From Deltaproteobacteria bacterium (GTDB taxonomy: Bacteria; Desulfobacterota; Desulfobacteria; Desulfobacterales; Desulfosarcinaceae), in NCBI GenBank assembly GCA_002747175.1, contig PDTK01000028.1:84237-148236 (forward strand): a stretch of DNA of 64,000 nt. The letters run 5' to 3'. Made by a program: the position numbers and the translations under genes. The notes beneath the pieces are model-generated. The model was given only the letters and a program-made list of their open reading frames with translations, had not been told where the DNA came from and did not search any database. Below are positions 48,533 through 58,196 of the stretch, one piece after another (within the stretch, counting starts at the first letter, position 1; each line of letters starts with the position of its first letter).

Positions 48533-48597
48533 GAATTTCGGCGTTCAACGTTCCGATAAAAAGACGCGAACATCGAATATAGCCCGAGATGCGATGC

Positions 48598-50865
48598 CTA
48601 TCGTGCGGACAGGTTCGAATCGACATTGGGAACTCGGTTCCTGAACTCACGGGTAACCACGTCCACATCGTTCAGGTTCACGATCACCCGCGGCGTGATG
48701 AGGATGACCAGTTCGGACTTGGAGTTGTCCTGACTTTGCTTGCCGAACAACGAACCGATGATGGGAATCTGGCTGATTCCCGGTACGCCGGTCTGGCCGC
48801 TGGACTGGTTTTCACGGATCAGGCCGCCGATGACGATGGTTTGACGGTGTCCGGCGGTCAAGGTGGTAGTGACGTTGCGCTGGAAAAAGGAAGGGTAGGA
48901 CTGGCCGGCCACGATCACGTTCCCGGCCACCTCGCTGACCTCCTGGCTGATATCCATACTCACCAGCCCGTTTTCGTTGATATGGGGGGTGACGTTTAAA
49001 ATGATGCCGGTGTTGCGGTATTCGATGTTGGTAGTCACCACCGGCGCATTGCCTGAATCGTTGTGCTGGTACTGGGAACTGGCCAGTGGGATCTCCGTTG
49101 AAATGTTGATGGTGGCCGCCATGTCGTTGGACGCCAGCACCGTGGGCCGGGAAAGGATATTGACCTTGTCTTCGGTCGCCAGGGCCGATAGGGTGGCCGA
49201 CCACCGTTCGGTTTCTCCGATCACATAATTCATCCCCGACGCACCCAGGGCCGCACTGAACAATGTGGTGCTCAACGATCCGCCGTCCCCCTTTTTATAG
49301 CGCCACTCCACGCCAAACTCGTTGTTGTCGTCCAGTTTGATTTCGGCGATCGTGGCTTCGATGAGTACCTGGCGGGGCAGTACATCCAGCCGTTCCAGAA
49401 TCCGCTGGATGATTTGGTAGTCAGACGGGATCGCTTCGATGATCAAAGCGTTACCGAGACTATCCGGAGTGATCTTGATCTCTCCTTTCAGGGTGCCGGT
49501 TCCCATTTCCGTCACGGCGCTCCGGCTTTGGTCCGCGGATTGTCGATCTTTTTGGGGCGCCGGTTTCCTGGCGAAGGGGTTGGTGGGTGGAGGCGCTTTG
49601 TCGGCATCCTTTTTCTCTTTTTCCGCATGGCCGGCAGCCGATTTATCCGTTTTCGACTGGCTGGTGAATATGCTGTTCAGCAGGTTCGACAGATCGTCGG
49701 CCTTGCCGTTTTTGACGGCATAGAAATATATCCTGGGTTGAACGGTGTTATCGGGTGTGTCCAGCACCTGAATAAAATGTGCCAAACGCTCGAACAGGTG
49801 AGGTTTATCGCTCACAGCCAAAAGCATATTGATGGATTGGATGGGCACAATTTTCAGATCATTGCCGTTATCCGTGTAGGCGGACATCACCTGGTTGAGC
49901 GTCGCGGCAAATTCGGTCACGTCGCTGTTGTCGATTTTGTAGAATTGATGGGCCACATCGGCGAACATGTCTGCATCGAAGGTGGCGGCCAATTGCAGGG
50001 CTTTAAGCACATTCAGCCCTTTATCCACCAGGATGACCGTATTGGACTGATCATGATCAATAATGGTGCCGTCTGGAGAGACAAATGGTTTGATAATCTT
50101 GATCAGTTCGGCACCGTCAATAAATTGCAGGGGAATGATTTGCATGACCACCCGTTCACTGGGCGGCAAATCGCTATAGTCCTTTCCAAACCGGGTGGTT
50201 ACCGGGAAGCGGGGCGCCTCCTTGAGCTTGGTGATGTGGTACAGCGGCCCCTCTTTTACGGCGGTCAAACCATTGGCCTCGAGAATCTGAAAAAACAGCG
50301 GGAACAGATCCCGGCGATGCAGGGAACCGGCCGTATGAATCGTCACCTGGCCGCGTACATTCGGATCAACGATATAGTTGATATCGAGAACCTCGGCCAT
50401 GGATCGAATGACTTCGTACAGATCGGCATCGTCAAAATTGAAGGTGACATCCCCCGGGGTACTGGGTTCTGCAGATTCAGCAGGCTGTCGAGTGCGCTTC
50501 AATGGGCTGACATCAACGATTTTCCCGGCCCTGGATTGGGTTACGGGCCGCGCCGCCGGTTGGCCGAACACCGATGGGGGGAGGGGATCCGGTTCGGCCA
50601 TTCCGGCCGCTTTTTTGACCACGGCCTGCTTGGCCGTCCCGAAAGGGGTGTTTACAATTTGGTAAGTGACGCCCTTATCCAATACCATCTGTCCCGTGGA
50701 GGACGGCCCCAATCGAACGGATTTGGCACCAGGAACCGTTACCGTCGGCAGTGGTGCGTCATGTGGGGGTCGATGGCCGCATCCGGCCCAATATACCGTG
50801 GCGGTTAACATCACGATGACAAGGACAGCCGATGTTCTCAAGTGCGATAATGCGGGCATGGTCAT
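48598..50865 (-). CDS. gspD: Type II secretion secretin
   Basis: 755 aa. N-terminus ends in YWAGCG, a plausible lipobox (Cys29). N0-N3 domains follow ('VTFNFDDADLYEVIRSMAEVLDINYIVDPNVRGQVTIH', then repeated secretin-N modules with a Lys/Ala/Pro-rich insert at about 400-450), and the secretin core ends 'VPGISQIPIIGSLFGKQSQDNSKSELVILITPRVI'. Outer-membrane channel of the system. Residues 70-76 (IVNTPFG) repeat the GspC C-terminus. Start overlaps gspC by ATGA; last gene of the operon. Confidence 0.95.
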   Translation of the reverse strand: MTMPALSHLRTSAVLVIVMLTATVYWAGCGHRPPHDAPLPTVTVPGAKSVRLGPSSTGQMVLDKGVTYQIVNTPFGTAKQAVVKKAAGMAEPDPLPPSVFGQPAARPVTQSRAGKIVDVSPLKRTRQPAESAEPSTPGDVTFNFDDADLYEVIRSMAEVLDINYIVDPNVRGQVTIHTAGSLHRRDLFPLFFQILEANGLTAVKEGPLYHITKLKEAPRFPVTTRFGKDYSDLPPSERVVMQIIPLQFIDGAELIKIIKPFVSPDGTIIDHDQSNTVILVDKGLNVLKALQLAATFDADMFADVAHQFYKIDNSDVTEFAATLNQVMSAYTDNGNDLKIVPIQSINMLLAVSDKPHLFERLAHFIQVLDTPDNTVQPRIYFYAVKNGKADDLSNLLNSIFTSQSKTDKSAAGHAEKEKKDADKAPPPTNPFARKPAPQKDRQSADQSRSAVTEMGTGTLKGEIKITPDSLGNALIIEAIPSDYQIIQRILERLDVLPRQVLIEATIAEIKLDDNNEFGVEWRYKKGDGGSLSTTLFSAALGASGMNYVIGETERWSATLSALATEDKVNILSRPTVLASNDMAATINISTEIPLASSQYQHNDSGNAPVVTTNIEYRNTGIILNVTPHINENGLVSMDISQEVSEVAGNVIVAGQSYPSFFQRNVTTTLTAGHRQTIVIGGLIRENQSSGQTGVPGISQIPIIGSLFGKQSQDNSKSELVILITPRVIVNLNDVDVVTREFRNRVPNVDSNLSAR

Positions 50866-51584
50866 TTTTTCTTTTTTTTGCGTCGGGATTTTCCGAAAGG
50901 TGTATTGACAATTTCGTATTGGCCGTCGGTCTGTGTGCCGGCAGCCCCCACGGCGGTGGTACTCTTTTTAGGCGGTTTGGTCTTTGCCACCCCGGTCTTG
51001 ACCACAACCGGTTCATTTTTTTGGGTAACCGTATGTTTTTGGCGCTTGCGCCTTTGGTCATACAGGTCCACCCGATATTTTTTTTTGCCATCGAAAAAAG
51101 TGATCGCCCGATCCGAAATGGCGGACACCTTGAGATTGCCGACACGATCACCGTTGGTGACCCACAGTGTCTTTCTTCCCTGGGCCTTGGGATCCGGATT
51201 GCTGATCAGGGCGGACGGATGGTCCCCGATGGCCATAACACCAAACAGGGTGATCTTGCGTCCATCCACTTTCACCGTTTCAGTGACGACGGTTTCGGTT
51301 TCCGCTATCACCGGCTGATACTCTTTGCGATCCACCGAAAAAAGATTCTTTTCGGTGATGCCCCGATACGAAGATTTGGAAGCCGCACGATTGGGACTGA
51401 AATGCCCCATCGATTTCGCGTTTTCATCCTGGGATCCGGCGGCTGCGATGGATGCCGGATCGGGCAGCAACACAGCCGGTCCGTTCCACACTTGGATGGT
51501 TTTTATCAAGAAAAAACCGGCCGCCAGCACCAGTCCGGTGTTGATGAAGACGAATTTGGACCGCATGATGGTATCAATCTTCAT
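50862..51584 (-). CDS. gspC: GspC-like inner-membrane clamp protein
   Basis: 240 aa. One TM helix (about 10-28), then an HR/PilP-type region ('RGITEKNLFSVDRKEYQPV', 'KITLFGVMAIGDHPSALISNPD', 'VGNLKVSAISDRAITFFDGKKKYRVDLYD') that normally docks on GspD. No PDZ domain; the C-terminus is basic and disordered, ending in IVNTPFG (225-231) plus a run of Arg/Lys. Placed right before gspD, as GspC often is. Confidence 0.8.
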   Translation of the reverse strand: MKIDTIMRSKFVFINTGLVLAAGFFLIKTIQVWNGPAVLLPDPASIAAAGSQDENAKSMGHFSPNRAASKSSYRGITEKNLFSVDRKEYQPVIAETETVVTETVKVDGRKITLFGVMAIGDHPSALISNPDPKAQGRKTLWVTNGDRVGNLKVSAISDRAITFFDGKKKYRVDLYDQRRKRQKHTVTQKNEPVVVKTGVAKTKPPKKSTTAVGAAGTQTDGQYEIVNTPFGKSRRKKKKK

Positions 51585-52135
51585 GGTTTGCGCATATAGC
51601 CCTCCACGGTAAGAATCGCGGTAAGCAATTCTTCCGGATCGGCCGTCTGGCGCCTTACCGACAAACCTGTAACGGAAAGCAGTTGTCCGGCGGATTCGAT
51701 GCGGTACAGCAGGTCCAGCATCTGGCGCACACTCAATTTCAACGATACAACGACGGGGACGGCGAAAAAGCCCTCTACCTGCGCATCCCGGGCCTTGAGT
51801 ACGCGGATGGAGGCCACGTTCATGTTGTTGGCGTAAATGATTTCGTTAATCAAATTCTGAATGTGGACTGCAGCCAGCGCCGGAGTGCCGGCATCCAGCA
51901 AAGTACGGCGTGCCTGTTCCAACCGCCGTGTCAGGGCAACCTGTGCGGCCTGAAGATTCTCACGGCTCTTTACCCGTTTTCGATATTTGGCCACTTGCTT
52001 GAGTTTGGATTCGATGTCATTGCTCCGGGGAGCTATTCGATTCAACGCCGGGTAAAAGCGATAGACCATTCCGGCAATTAGCAGGATCGCCCCGACCACC
52101 AGTATGGTTCGATGCTGTTTGAAAAAATCCATCAT
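51581..52135 (-). CDS. gspM: GspM/PilO-like assembly protein
   Basis: 184 aa. One N-terminal TM helix ('TILVVGAILLIAGMVYRFY'), a coiled helix, then a ferredoxin-like domain ('FFAVPVVVSLKLSVRQMLDLLYRIESAGQLLSVTGLSV') as in PilO/GspM. Pairs with GspL in the inner-membrane platform. Overlaps gspC by ATGA. Confidence 0.8.
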   Translation of the reverse strand: MMDFFKQHRTILVVGAILLIAGMVYRFYPALNRIAPRSNDIESKLKQVAKYRKRVKSRENLQAAQVALTRRLEQARRTLLDAGTPALAAVHIQNLINEIIYANNMNVASIRVLKARDAQVEGFFAVPVVVSLKLSVRQMLDLLYRIESAGQLLSVTGLSVRRQTADPEELLTAILTVEGYMRKP

Positions 52136-52158
52136 TTGAGAAATGTCGTCATCCCGAT

Positions 52159-53541
52159 TTACTGAACGCCCATACTGATCCGGAAACGTTCCTTGCCCTC
52201 TTTGCTTCGCGTTATCGCCGCCATGAAGGCCACTTCGTCGAACACTGGTGAAGCTTCCAGAATCTCCAACAATTCACTGGCCGAGTCGGCATACCCACTG
52301 ATTTGGACCCTGCCTTTTTGAAAGCTGAAATCCTGGATCCAGGCCGACAGGGGCACCCGAACGCTCAACTCCTGTAACACGGTTAACACCGGCATCCAAT
52401 TCTGGTGCAATTGACCGATCTCCTGCAGGCGCTGCGCCATGTCGTCATTTTTATTCTCCAGGGTTTCCACGGCAAGCATCTCTATCCGCAATTGCTTCAG
52501 AGCCTCGTCCAATTGATTCATGACCAACCGGTGTTTCAACCACACACTCGCGCCCCAGGCGATCCCTGCGGTCAATACCAGAAGGGTCAACCCGAGCATC
52601 AAATAATATCCCAGACGGCTCGGTTTCCGGCGTTGATCGGCCGGAAGCAGGTTAATCTGCGAATCCTGATTCTGCAGGGTCTGAACGGCAATGCCATAGG
52701 CCGGAAGCAATGCGGCTGAAGGCAAATCAAGAGCCCTGCTTTCCAACCGGTTCAAGGGGAAATCGGCCGGTATTCTCAGTTGATCGGCAATGCCATCGGC
52801 ATCGTCCCAATAAAACCAATTGATCTTTGTTTCCGTATTCCTTTGCCTGCCGGCGGCATCGACCATGGCACCAGTCAGTCCATCTATCAATCTCTTCCGG
52901 CCCGCTCCGCCTCCCTCGCGGATATATCGGTTGAATGTCAATCGGCCATGTTCATAAACGCTTACATCCCCGCCCCTTCTCCCAATATGTAAAAGGCCCA
53001 CACATCCGCCGGCGAAACGGTCGTCCAGGGTGGCGGCCAGCGATGCTGTCATGGACGACGCTTCAACGCCGAATCCCGCAACCCGCTGTCCCAGAAATTC
53101 TTGCAAGATGAGGAATTGGTCTCCATCCTGACGCCGGACGGCAAACAGCAGTATCTTGATAATCTGCCGGGTCTTGTCTTCTGCCGTGATCAGAAAGTCG
53201 TAATAGATATCATTGGGCGGCAAGGGAATATATTTGTGCATTTCATAGCCCAGGGTGGTCCGAAGATTTTCTTTCACGGACAGGGGCATCTGAACTTCTC
53301 GGACGATTATCAATTCCCGTGGAAAGGTTACGGCAATATCGAAATCGGATGCAGGAAACCGGGAAATGACGTCGTTGACGATATCGCCGATCACCCTGGC
53401 CCTGGCGGCCATGTCCAGTTCAGGATCGTAGTCCACGGTGGCATGCGTCACCACGCGTGTTTCCCGCAGACCGGATTTGACCATCACGAGGTGGCAACGG
53501 TCTTTTCTGAGATCCAGTCCGATGGCGTGTTGGTAAAACAA
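52159..53541 (-). CDS. gspL: GspL-like protein with PilM-type cytoplasmic and PilN-type periplasmic halves
   Basis: 460 aa. Residues 1-290 have the actin-like PilM fold ('HAIGLDLRKDRCHLVMVK', 'LREVQMPLS'-type loop, 'CVGLLHIGRRGGDVSVY'); a TM helix at about 311-332; then a PilN/GspL periplasmic ferredoxin-like domain ('WIQDFSFQKGRVQISGYADSASELLEIL'). This fused layout links the GspE ATPase to GspM. A 24-bp gap separates it from gspM. Confidence 0.85.
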   Translation of the reverse strand: MFYQHAIGLDLRKDRCHLVMVKSGLRETRVVTHATVDYDPELDMAARARVIGDIVNDVISRFPASDFDIAVTFPRELIIVREVQMPLSVKENLRTTLGYEMHKYIPLPPNDIYYDFLITAEDKTRQIIKILLFAVRRQDGDQFLILQEFLGQRVAGFGVEASSMTASLAATLDDRFAGGCVGLLHIGRRGGDVSVYEHGRLTFNRYIREGGGAGRKRLIDGLTGAMVDAAGRQRNTETKINWFYWDDADGIADQLRIPADFPLNRLESRALDLPSAALLPAYGIAVQTLQNQDSQINLLPADQRRKPSRLGYYLMLGLTLLVLTAGIAWGASVWLKHRLVMNQLDEALKQLRIEMLAVETLENKNDDMAQRLQEIGQLHQNWMPVLTVLQELSVRVPLSAWIQDFSFQKGRVQISGYADSASELLEILEASPVFDEVAFMAAITRSKEGKERFRISMGVQ

Positions 53542-53615
53542 ACGGTCTCCTCCACAAACAAAATGATGCCTGTGTAACGGGAATTCCGTAGCGGGTCAAC
53601 AAAGAAGGTGAACCG

Positions 53616-54659
53616 TTACGGATTGGTAACAATTCGATCAAACCATTGTATGATTCGATAGGGCGTCGTGGATTTTTTGTCGATGTGAATCAAAGCCGCC
53701 ACACCCCGCGAAGCGCCGCTAGCAATATGCCGCCCCCTGGTGGTTACCCGATATATCGGAGAAAGGGTATAGGTAACCACCATCCGGGAACTCGTATAGG
53801 CTTTGGTTCCCGCAACCTTGAGCAATTCACCCGCCACACAAAAATCTTTTTCGGCCCGATAGGCGACAACGGCCTCTACGGATGCATCATCGAATCCAGG
53901 AAGAGATCTGAGCAGCTCTGGTGCAGCCGCATTGATGTTGATTCTATTGAAATCCACGCTTCCCTTTTCAGATTTGTGATTGGGGCGCCATCCCAAAGTT
54001 TGCATGGCAGTTTTTCGATCCGGGTAAACGCTAACGATCTTGTTCAGCCCGTTATCAAAAAGTTCCCGGTTAACACCACGGACGCGCAGTAATTCGCCGA
54101 CGGTTTCAAAATCACCGTTCTTGCACACATAAGGATCGGGCAAAGCCTGGTAGTAGGCATTTTCGGCACCGTTGATATGGTGGTGATGATCGGGATCACG
54201 CCAATCCAGAATCGAATCGACAATAATTGTCTTCTCTTTCTCGGACAACTCAAATCCATCCAACATGATTCGCAACAACGGTGCTTCCGCCAGATTGAGG
54301 TTAACCTTGCCGGCCTCGTTGTCGATCCGAATGGCAGCGACACCATCGCCCACGGGCACTGGCGGAATGTCCAGGTTGACCCGCCAGTCGATACCATCGT
54401 CATCGGCCGCCCGGTCGACGGCAGCCGGCGTTGACACGGTGATCGTATCCAAGATACGGGCAAGCGCCAGGTTGGTCCCGCCAACGGCCGCATAATAAGC
54501 CTGGGTGGCCTCTTTGTCGTTGCGGACAATGTTCATTTCGATGCGCATGGCGCGGCAGAATTCCCCCGATATCACTGTCAGCAGCACCAGCACCCAGAGC
54601 ACCAGCAAGAGTGTGGCGCCGTGTTGGCCCCAACATTGAGTGGACGACAACCGGGTCAC
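53616..54659 (-). CDS. gspK: Type II secretion minor pseudopilin K
   Basis: About 347 aa from GTG 54659, which overlaps the gspJ stop (GTGA); the longer frame to 54860 lies inside gspJ. N-terminal 'GATLLLVLWVLVLLTVISGEFCRAMRIEMN' is the pilin-like helix, followed by 'DSILDWRDPDHHHHINGAENAYY' (the typical D-W-x-D motif of GspK with Ca-binding acidic residues) and a helix-hairpin-helix-like end. Caps the pseudopilus tip. Confidence 0.9.
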   Translation of the reverse strand: MTRLSSTQCWGQHGATLLLVLWVLVLLTVISGEFCRAMRIEMNIVRNDKEATQAYYAAVGGTNLALARILDTITVSTPAAVDRAADDDGIDWRVNLDIPPVPVGDGVAAIRIDNEAGKVNLNLAEAPLLRIMLDGFELSEKEKTIIVDSILDWRDPDHHHHINGAENAYYQALPDPYVCKNGDFETVGELLRVRGVNRELFDNGLNKIVSVYPDRKTAMQTLGWRPNHKSEKGSVDFNRININAAAPELLRSLPGFDDASVEAVVAYRAEKDFCVAGELLKVAGTKAYTSSRMVVTYTLSPIYRVTTRGRHIASGASRGVAALIHIDKKSTTPYRIIQWFDRIVTNP

Positions 54660-55309
54660 GACGCCGCGCCCCTGCCCCTTAAGGGAATCAGCATGGATAA
54701 CGGTCCCGAAAAGGCCGGATCGCCGATTTGCAGATTCACCGCTGCCGGCAACCCGGAGTCCGCAGCGGAAAGCCATTGTGAGTGCCAGCTCCATTCCCCG
54801 CTCGGGGGAACATGCGGAAGGTAGGCAAACCGGATAAAGGTTGCGTTCTCTATCAAACAAACCCTCCCATTCGTATTGATGAAATCCGCTTCGATGACCG
54901 CATCCGCTTCCGTCGGCAGGGTTTCTACCAGAAACAGGCTGTCCCCGTCGGAGCTGGATTCGACCGTCAATTGGCTGAAGACCACCCCGGATTGATGGTC
55001 GGGAACCAGGGCCACGACAGAAAAAAACGAGAGCTCACGCTCGCTGCCGCTGAAAGTCACGGTTTTACCCCGGGATTGCATGGTTTTGAAAGCATTCGCG
55101 GAACCCAGTTGCGATTGCACCAATTGGGCCACCACACGGATGCGTTGCTGCCGCTCGGCAGTCCGCTCTCCTTTTTCCCACGCCCGCAGCCCCACACGAA
55201 ACGCCCCGAATATGATCACGATGATCACTGCGGTGATTCCCATTGAAAGCAGCAGCTCCAACAAGGTGAAGCCGCTTGCGCACGCAAGGGTAGACCTATT
55301 CGGTTTCAT
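54656..55309 (-). CDS. gspJ: Type II secretion minor pseudopilin J
   Basis: About 217 aa from ATG 55309, overlapping gspI by 14 nt. Prepilin motif 'ASGFTLLELLLSMGITAVIIVIIFG' with the glycine cleavage site and Glu5. The globular part has the expected beta-rich pattern ('RELSFFSVVALVPDHQSGV'). Confidence 0.9.
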   Translation of the reverse strand: MKPNRSTLACASGFTLLELLLSMGITAVIIVIIFGAFRVGLRAWEKGERTAERQQRIRVVAQLVQSQLGSANAFKTMQSRGKTVTFSGSERELSFFSVVALVPDHQSGVVFSQLTVESSSDGDSLFLVETLPTEADAVIEADFINTNGRVCLIENATFIRFAYLPHVPPSGEWSWHSQWLSAADSGLPAAVNLQIGDPAFSGPLSMLIPLRGRGAAS

Positions 55310-55784
55310 TGCTCCGATCTGCCAGCGCGATACTTGACAATTTAAGTTTTCGTTGACGCCTGCCATCTTGCCAATAGACGGTCAACATTATCGTAAAAGG
55401 AATGTTTTTTTCCTTGAGAACGGAATCGGGTTCCATGTGGCTGGTGATGTCGGCGGTCCATGCATAACCGTCGGGCCAATCACCATGGATGCGACCATCT
55501 TCAAGGGTACGGGCCAACAGGAGCGCTTCCATCTGCTGGCGTGCATGGAACAGGGCCAGGGTGTATTGGTTGGCCAGGGTATTGGCCCGAAGCCCGCCGG
55601 AAAATAATTGTAAGACCACCACCAGGGCCACGGCCATGATCAGGGTCGCCACCAGGGTTTCGAACAGGGTGAAACCATCAGCATCACGACCTGTCGGCCA
55701 TTTTCCTGAATGTTTCGAATGCCTTGTATGGCAGGCAAAAAGCCCCCCTGCTGGAAATGATGACATGGTTGGGTTATTTGGCAT
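55296..55784 (-). CDS. gspI: Type II secretion minor pseudopilin I
   Basis: 162 aa. Leader of about 36 residues ending in 'DADGFTLFETLVATLIMAVALVVVLQLFSGGL', with G|FTLFE cleavage. Overlaps gspH by 11 nt. An internal ATG at 55766 is a possible alternative start. Forms the tip complex with GspJ and GspK. Confidence 0.9.
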   Translation of the reverse strand: MPNNPTMSSFPAGGLFACHTRHSKHSGKWPTGRDADGFTLFETLVATLIMAVALVVVLQLFSGGLRANTLANQYTLALFHARQQMEALLLARTLEDGRIHGDWPDGYAWTADITSHMEPDSVLKEKNIPFTIMLTVYWQDGRRQRKLKLSSIALADRSNETE

Positions 55785-56301
55785 CCGACTCTATGGCAAT
55801 CAATCCGGTAATCGTGTCGATGCGGATGGTCCGGCTGCGTTCCCGGGCATCGACCAACCGAATGGAGCCGCCGGAGCTATTGCCCATGGGAAAAAAAGTA
55901 GCCATTCGAACCGGTCGGGCGGCCGCTTGCAGTGGATTGTTGTTCAGGTTCAGCACGATACCGGCAGGCAGCTGATACCGATGACGGGAGGAGATTGCAT
56001 TTTCTGATGAATCGGCGGTCTGACCATTGATCGAGGGGGCCATTTCAATGGCCACCATACGGGTCGCCGAATCGAACAAGACACGGTATTCGCGGCCCCG
56101 GGTAACGGCCTGGCTCCTGGCGAAACGCATCACCGAGGCAAGATCACGAGTTGCCGTGCGCAACTGCATTTTATCGACACTGCCACCCAGACGGGGGACG
56201 ATCAGGGATGCGGCGATGCCGATGATGACCATCACCACCAACAGCTCGAAGAGGGTGAATCCCCGGCGGGTCCATTCTTCCTGGGCATCATGGTCGATCA
56301 A
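55774..56301 (-). CDS. gspH: Type II secretion minor pseudopilin H
   Basis: 175 aa. Prepilin motif 'RRGFTLFELLVVMVIIGIAASLIVPRLGG'; the body has 'RDLASVMRFARSQAVTRGREYRVLFD', characteristic of GspH. Located between gspG and gspI. Confidence 0.92.
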   Translation of the reverse strand: MIDHDAQEEWTRRGFTLFELLVVMVIIGIAASLIVPRLGGSVDKMQLRTATRDLASVMRFARSQAVTRGREYRVLFDSATRMVAIEMAPSINGQTADSSENAISSRHRYQLPAGIVLNLNNNPLQAAARPVRMATFFPMGNSSGGSIRLVDARERSRTIRIDTITGLIAIESDAK

Positions 56302-56344
56302 CAGAAGTCCTTGTTCGGCGCTCTAATCAATGATAGCAAATCGT

Positions 56345-56791
56345 CTATTTGGGCAGGCTCTGCCAATTGGTGATGTCGGTATCCTCTTCCTCACCTCCGG
56401 GACTGCCATCCAACCCATAGGCAATAAGATCGTAATCGCCATTTTCTCCCGGAGATCGATACACATATGGGTTGCCCCACGGATCAAGGGGGATTTCCTT
56501 GGGAAGGTAGGGACCGTCCCATTTGTCAATGCCATCGGGCTTGAAGCGAAGTGCATTGAGGCCCATCTCTGTTGTGGGATACTTACCGATGTCCAGTCGA
56601 TAAGTATCCAGGGCCGTTTCGAATAATGAAATTTGTGCCTTGGCGGCTTTCTGTTTCGACTTTCCCACTTTACCGAACATCCGGGGGCCCACCAGGGCAG
56701 CCAACAATCCGATGATAACCATGACAATCAAAATTTCGATCAATGTAAAACCGCATTGGTTGGCCCGGTGGCGTCGATTCCTGTCTACCAT
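56345..56791 (-). CDS. gspG: Type II secretion major pseudopilin
   Basis: 148 aa. 'QCGFTLIEILIVMVIIGLLAALVGPRMFGKVGKSK' followed by 'ALDTYRLDIGKYPTTEMGLNAL' and 'DPWGNPYVYRSPGENGDYDLIAYG', the full set of GspG hallmarks including the calcium-site loop. Main subunit of the periplasmic pseudopilus. Confidence 0.97.
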   Translation of the reverse strand: MVDRNRRHRANQCGFTLIEILIVMVIIGLLAALVGPRMFGKVGKSKQKAAKAQISLFETALDTYRLDIGKYPTTEMGLNALRFKPDGIDKWDGPYLPKEIPLDPWGNPYVYRSPGENGDYDLIAYGLDGSPGGEEEDTDITNWQSLPK

Positions 56792-56895
56792 TTTTATTCC
56801 TTCCCTATTCCGAAATCATATCCACCACTTTTTGCAACGAGACCCGGCAGCAGGTGATGGCTGGATTTAAATTACGCTTCGTTTCAATGGTGGCC

Positions 56896-56932
56896 CAGCC
56901 GGTAACAAAGCAGATGCAATGCCCTGCAAAGG
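56896..56932. repeat. Partial copy of dispersed repeat A in the gspF-gspG gap
   Basis: A stretch of about 36 nt (CGGTAACAA-x-GCAGATGC ... GCCCTG) matches 62518-62554 at roughly 30 of 37 positions. Non-coding, in the 166-bp gap between gspF and gspG. Confidence 0.5.
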
Positions 56933-56957
56933 CTTGGGACCATCATTTCAATCAGAT

Positions 56958-58187
56958 CTAAAACGGCAACTCATTCATACTGAAAATCGCCATCAGCATG
57001 GAGATAACGATGAAGCCGACAATCAAGGCCATGGCCAGAATCAATGCCGGTTCGAGAAAACCGATAAATCGTTTGACGGTATTGCGAAGTATCTTTTCAT
57101 AGTTGTCGGCCACCCGCAAAAGCATATCTTCCAACCGTCCGGTTTCTTCTCCCACCGTGATCATTTGGATGGCCAGCGAAGGGAACAATCGGGTCTGTTC
57201 CAGCGGATTGGCCAATCGATCACCCTCTTTGACTTTACGAATGACCTGCCCCATTGAAGCAGAGATAACGGAATTGCCGATGATGTTGCGCACCAGTTCC
57301 AATCCGGTGACAATGGGGACGCCGCTGCGAACCAGGGTGCCCAACGTGCGTGTGAAACGGGCCGCTTCCGATTTTTTAACAAAGTCACGAATCACCGGCA
57401 GGTTCAATTTCAACCGATCAATCTTCAGCCGTCCCCCTTCGGTTCGCCGATATCGATCAACCGCGAAGAAAAGGGTTGCGCAGACCGCGAACAACAACCA
57501 CCAATAACTGCGCAGCAGGTCGCTGGAACTCAGTAACAGCCTGGATGACCAGGGGATCTCCCCACCCATATCCGAAAAAATGGCGGCAAATTTTGGAATC
57601 ACATAGGTCATCAGGACAATGATGGACAGGCCGCTGACGATCATCAGGAAAACAGGGTATACCATTGCCGATTTGATAAACTCCTTCAATTCCTGAGAAC
57701 GCTCCAAATAGGCACCCAACCGTTTGAGCACATCTTCAAGAACACCGCCGGTTTCACCGGCGCGAACCATGTTGACATAAAAATCCGAAAAATGCTTTGG
57801 ATGAAGGGACAATGCGTCTGATAGACTGCTGCCCCCCTGGATCGTTTTTAAAACGTCTCCTACAAGACGCTTGAGCCGTTGATTTTCAGCGATGTTCATA
57901 AGAATAGCCAAAGACCGATCAATGGGCACACCGGCGTCCAGGAGCGTCGACAGATCCTGCGTGAAAACCATCACATCCTTGCCGGTGATACGATTGCGGA
58001 AGACATCCAGCGGGTTGCCCATTGGAACACTGATGTTTCCCGGCTGACCGCCAGCAGGTGAAATGCGGATTGGAATGAGCCCCAATTCTTGAATTTTGGC
58101 TACCGCACCGCTCTCATCGGCGGCTTCCACAGTCGATTTCGTGATCTTGCCGGCAGGATCCGACGCTTTATATATAAACAATGCCAT
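56958..58187 (-). CDS. gspF: Type II secretion inner-membrane platform protein
   Basis: 409 aa with two T2SF repeats, three TM segments and the motifs 'FTQDLSTLLDAGVPIDRSL', 'MVRAGETGGVLEDVL' and 'ITVGEETGRLEDML'. Anchors the pseudopilus and contacts GspE. Ten bases separate it from gspE. Confidence 0.96.
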   Translation of the reverse strand: MALFIYKASDPAGKITKSTVEAADESGAVAKIQELGLIPIRISPAGGQPGNISVPMGNPLDVFRNRITGKDVMVFTQDLSTLLDAGVPIDRSLAILMNIAENQRLKRLVGDVLKTIQGGSSLSDALSLHPKHFSDFYVNMVRAGETGGVLEDVLKRLGAYLERSQELKEFIKSAMVYPVFLMIVSGLSIIVLMTYVIPKFAAIFSDMGGEIPWSSRLLLSSSDLLRSYWWLLFAVCATLFFAVDRYRRTEGGRLKIDRLKLNLPVIRDFVKKSEAARFTRTLGTLVRSGVPIVTGLELVRNIIGNSVISASMGQVIRKVKEGDRLANPLEQTRLFPSLAIQMITVGEETGRLEDMLLRVADNYEKILRNTVKRFIGFLEPALILAMALIVGFIVISMLMAIFSMNELPF

Positions 58188-58196
58188 ATTTACACA

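Noticed and set aside
49414..50808. 464-aa open frame opposite gspD
   Set aside because: Compositional shadow of the secretin gene, no recognisable motifs.
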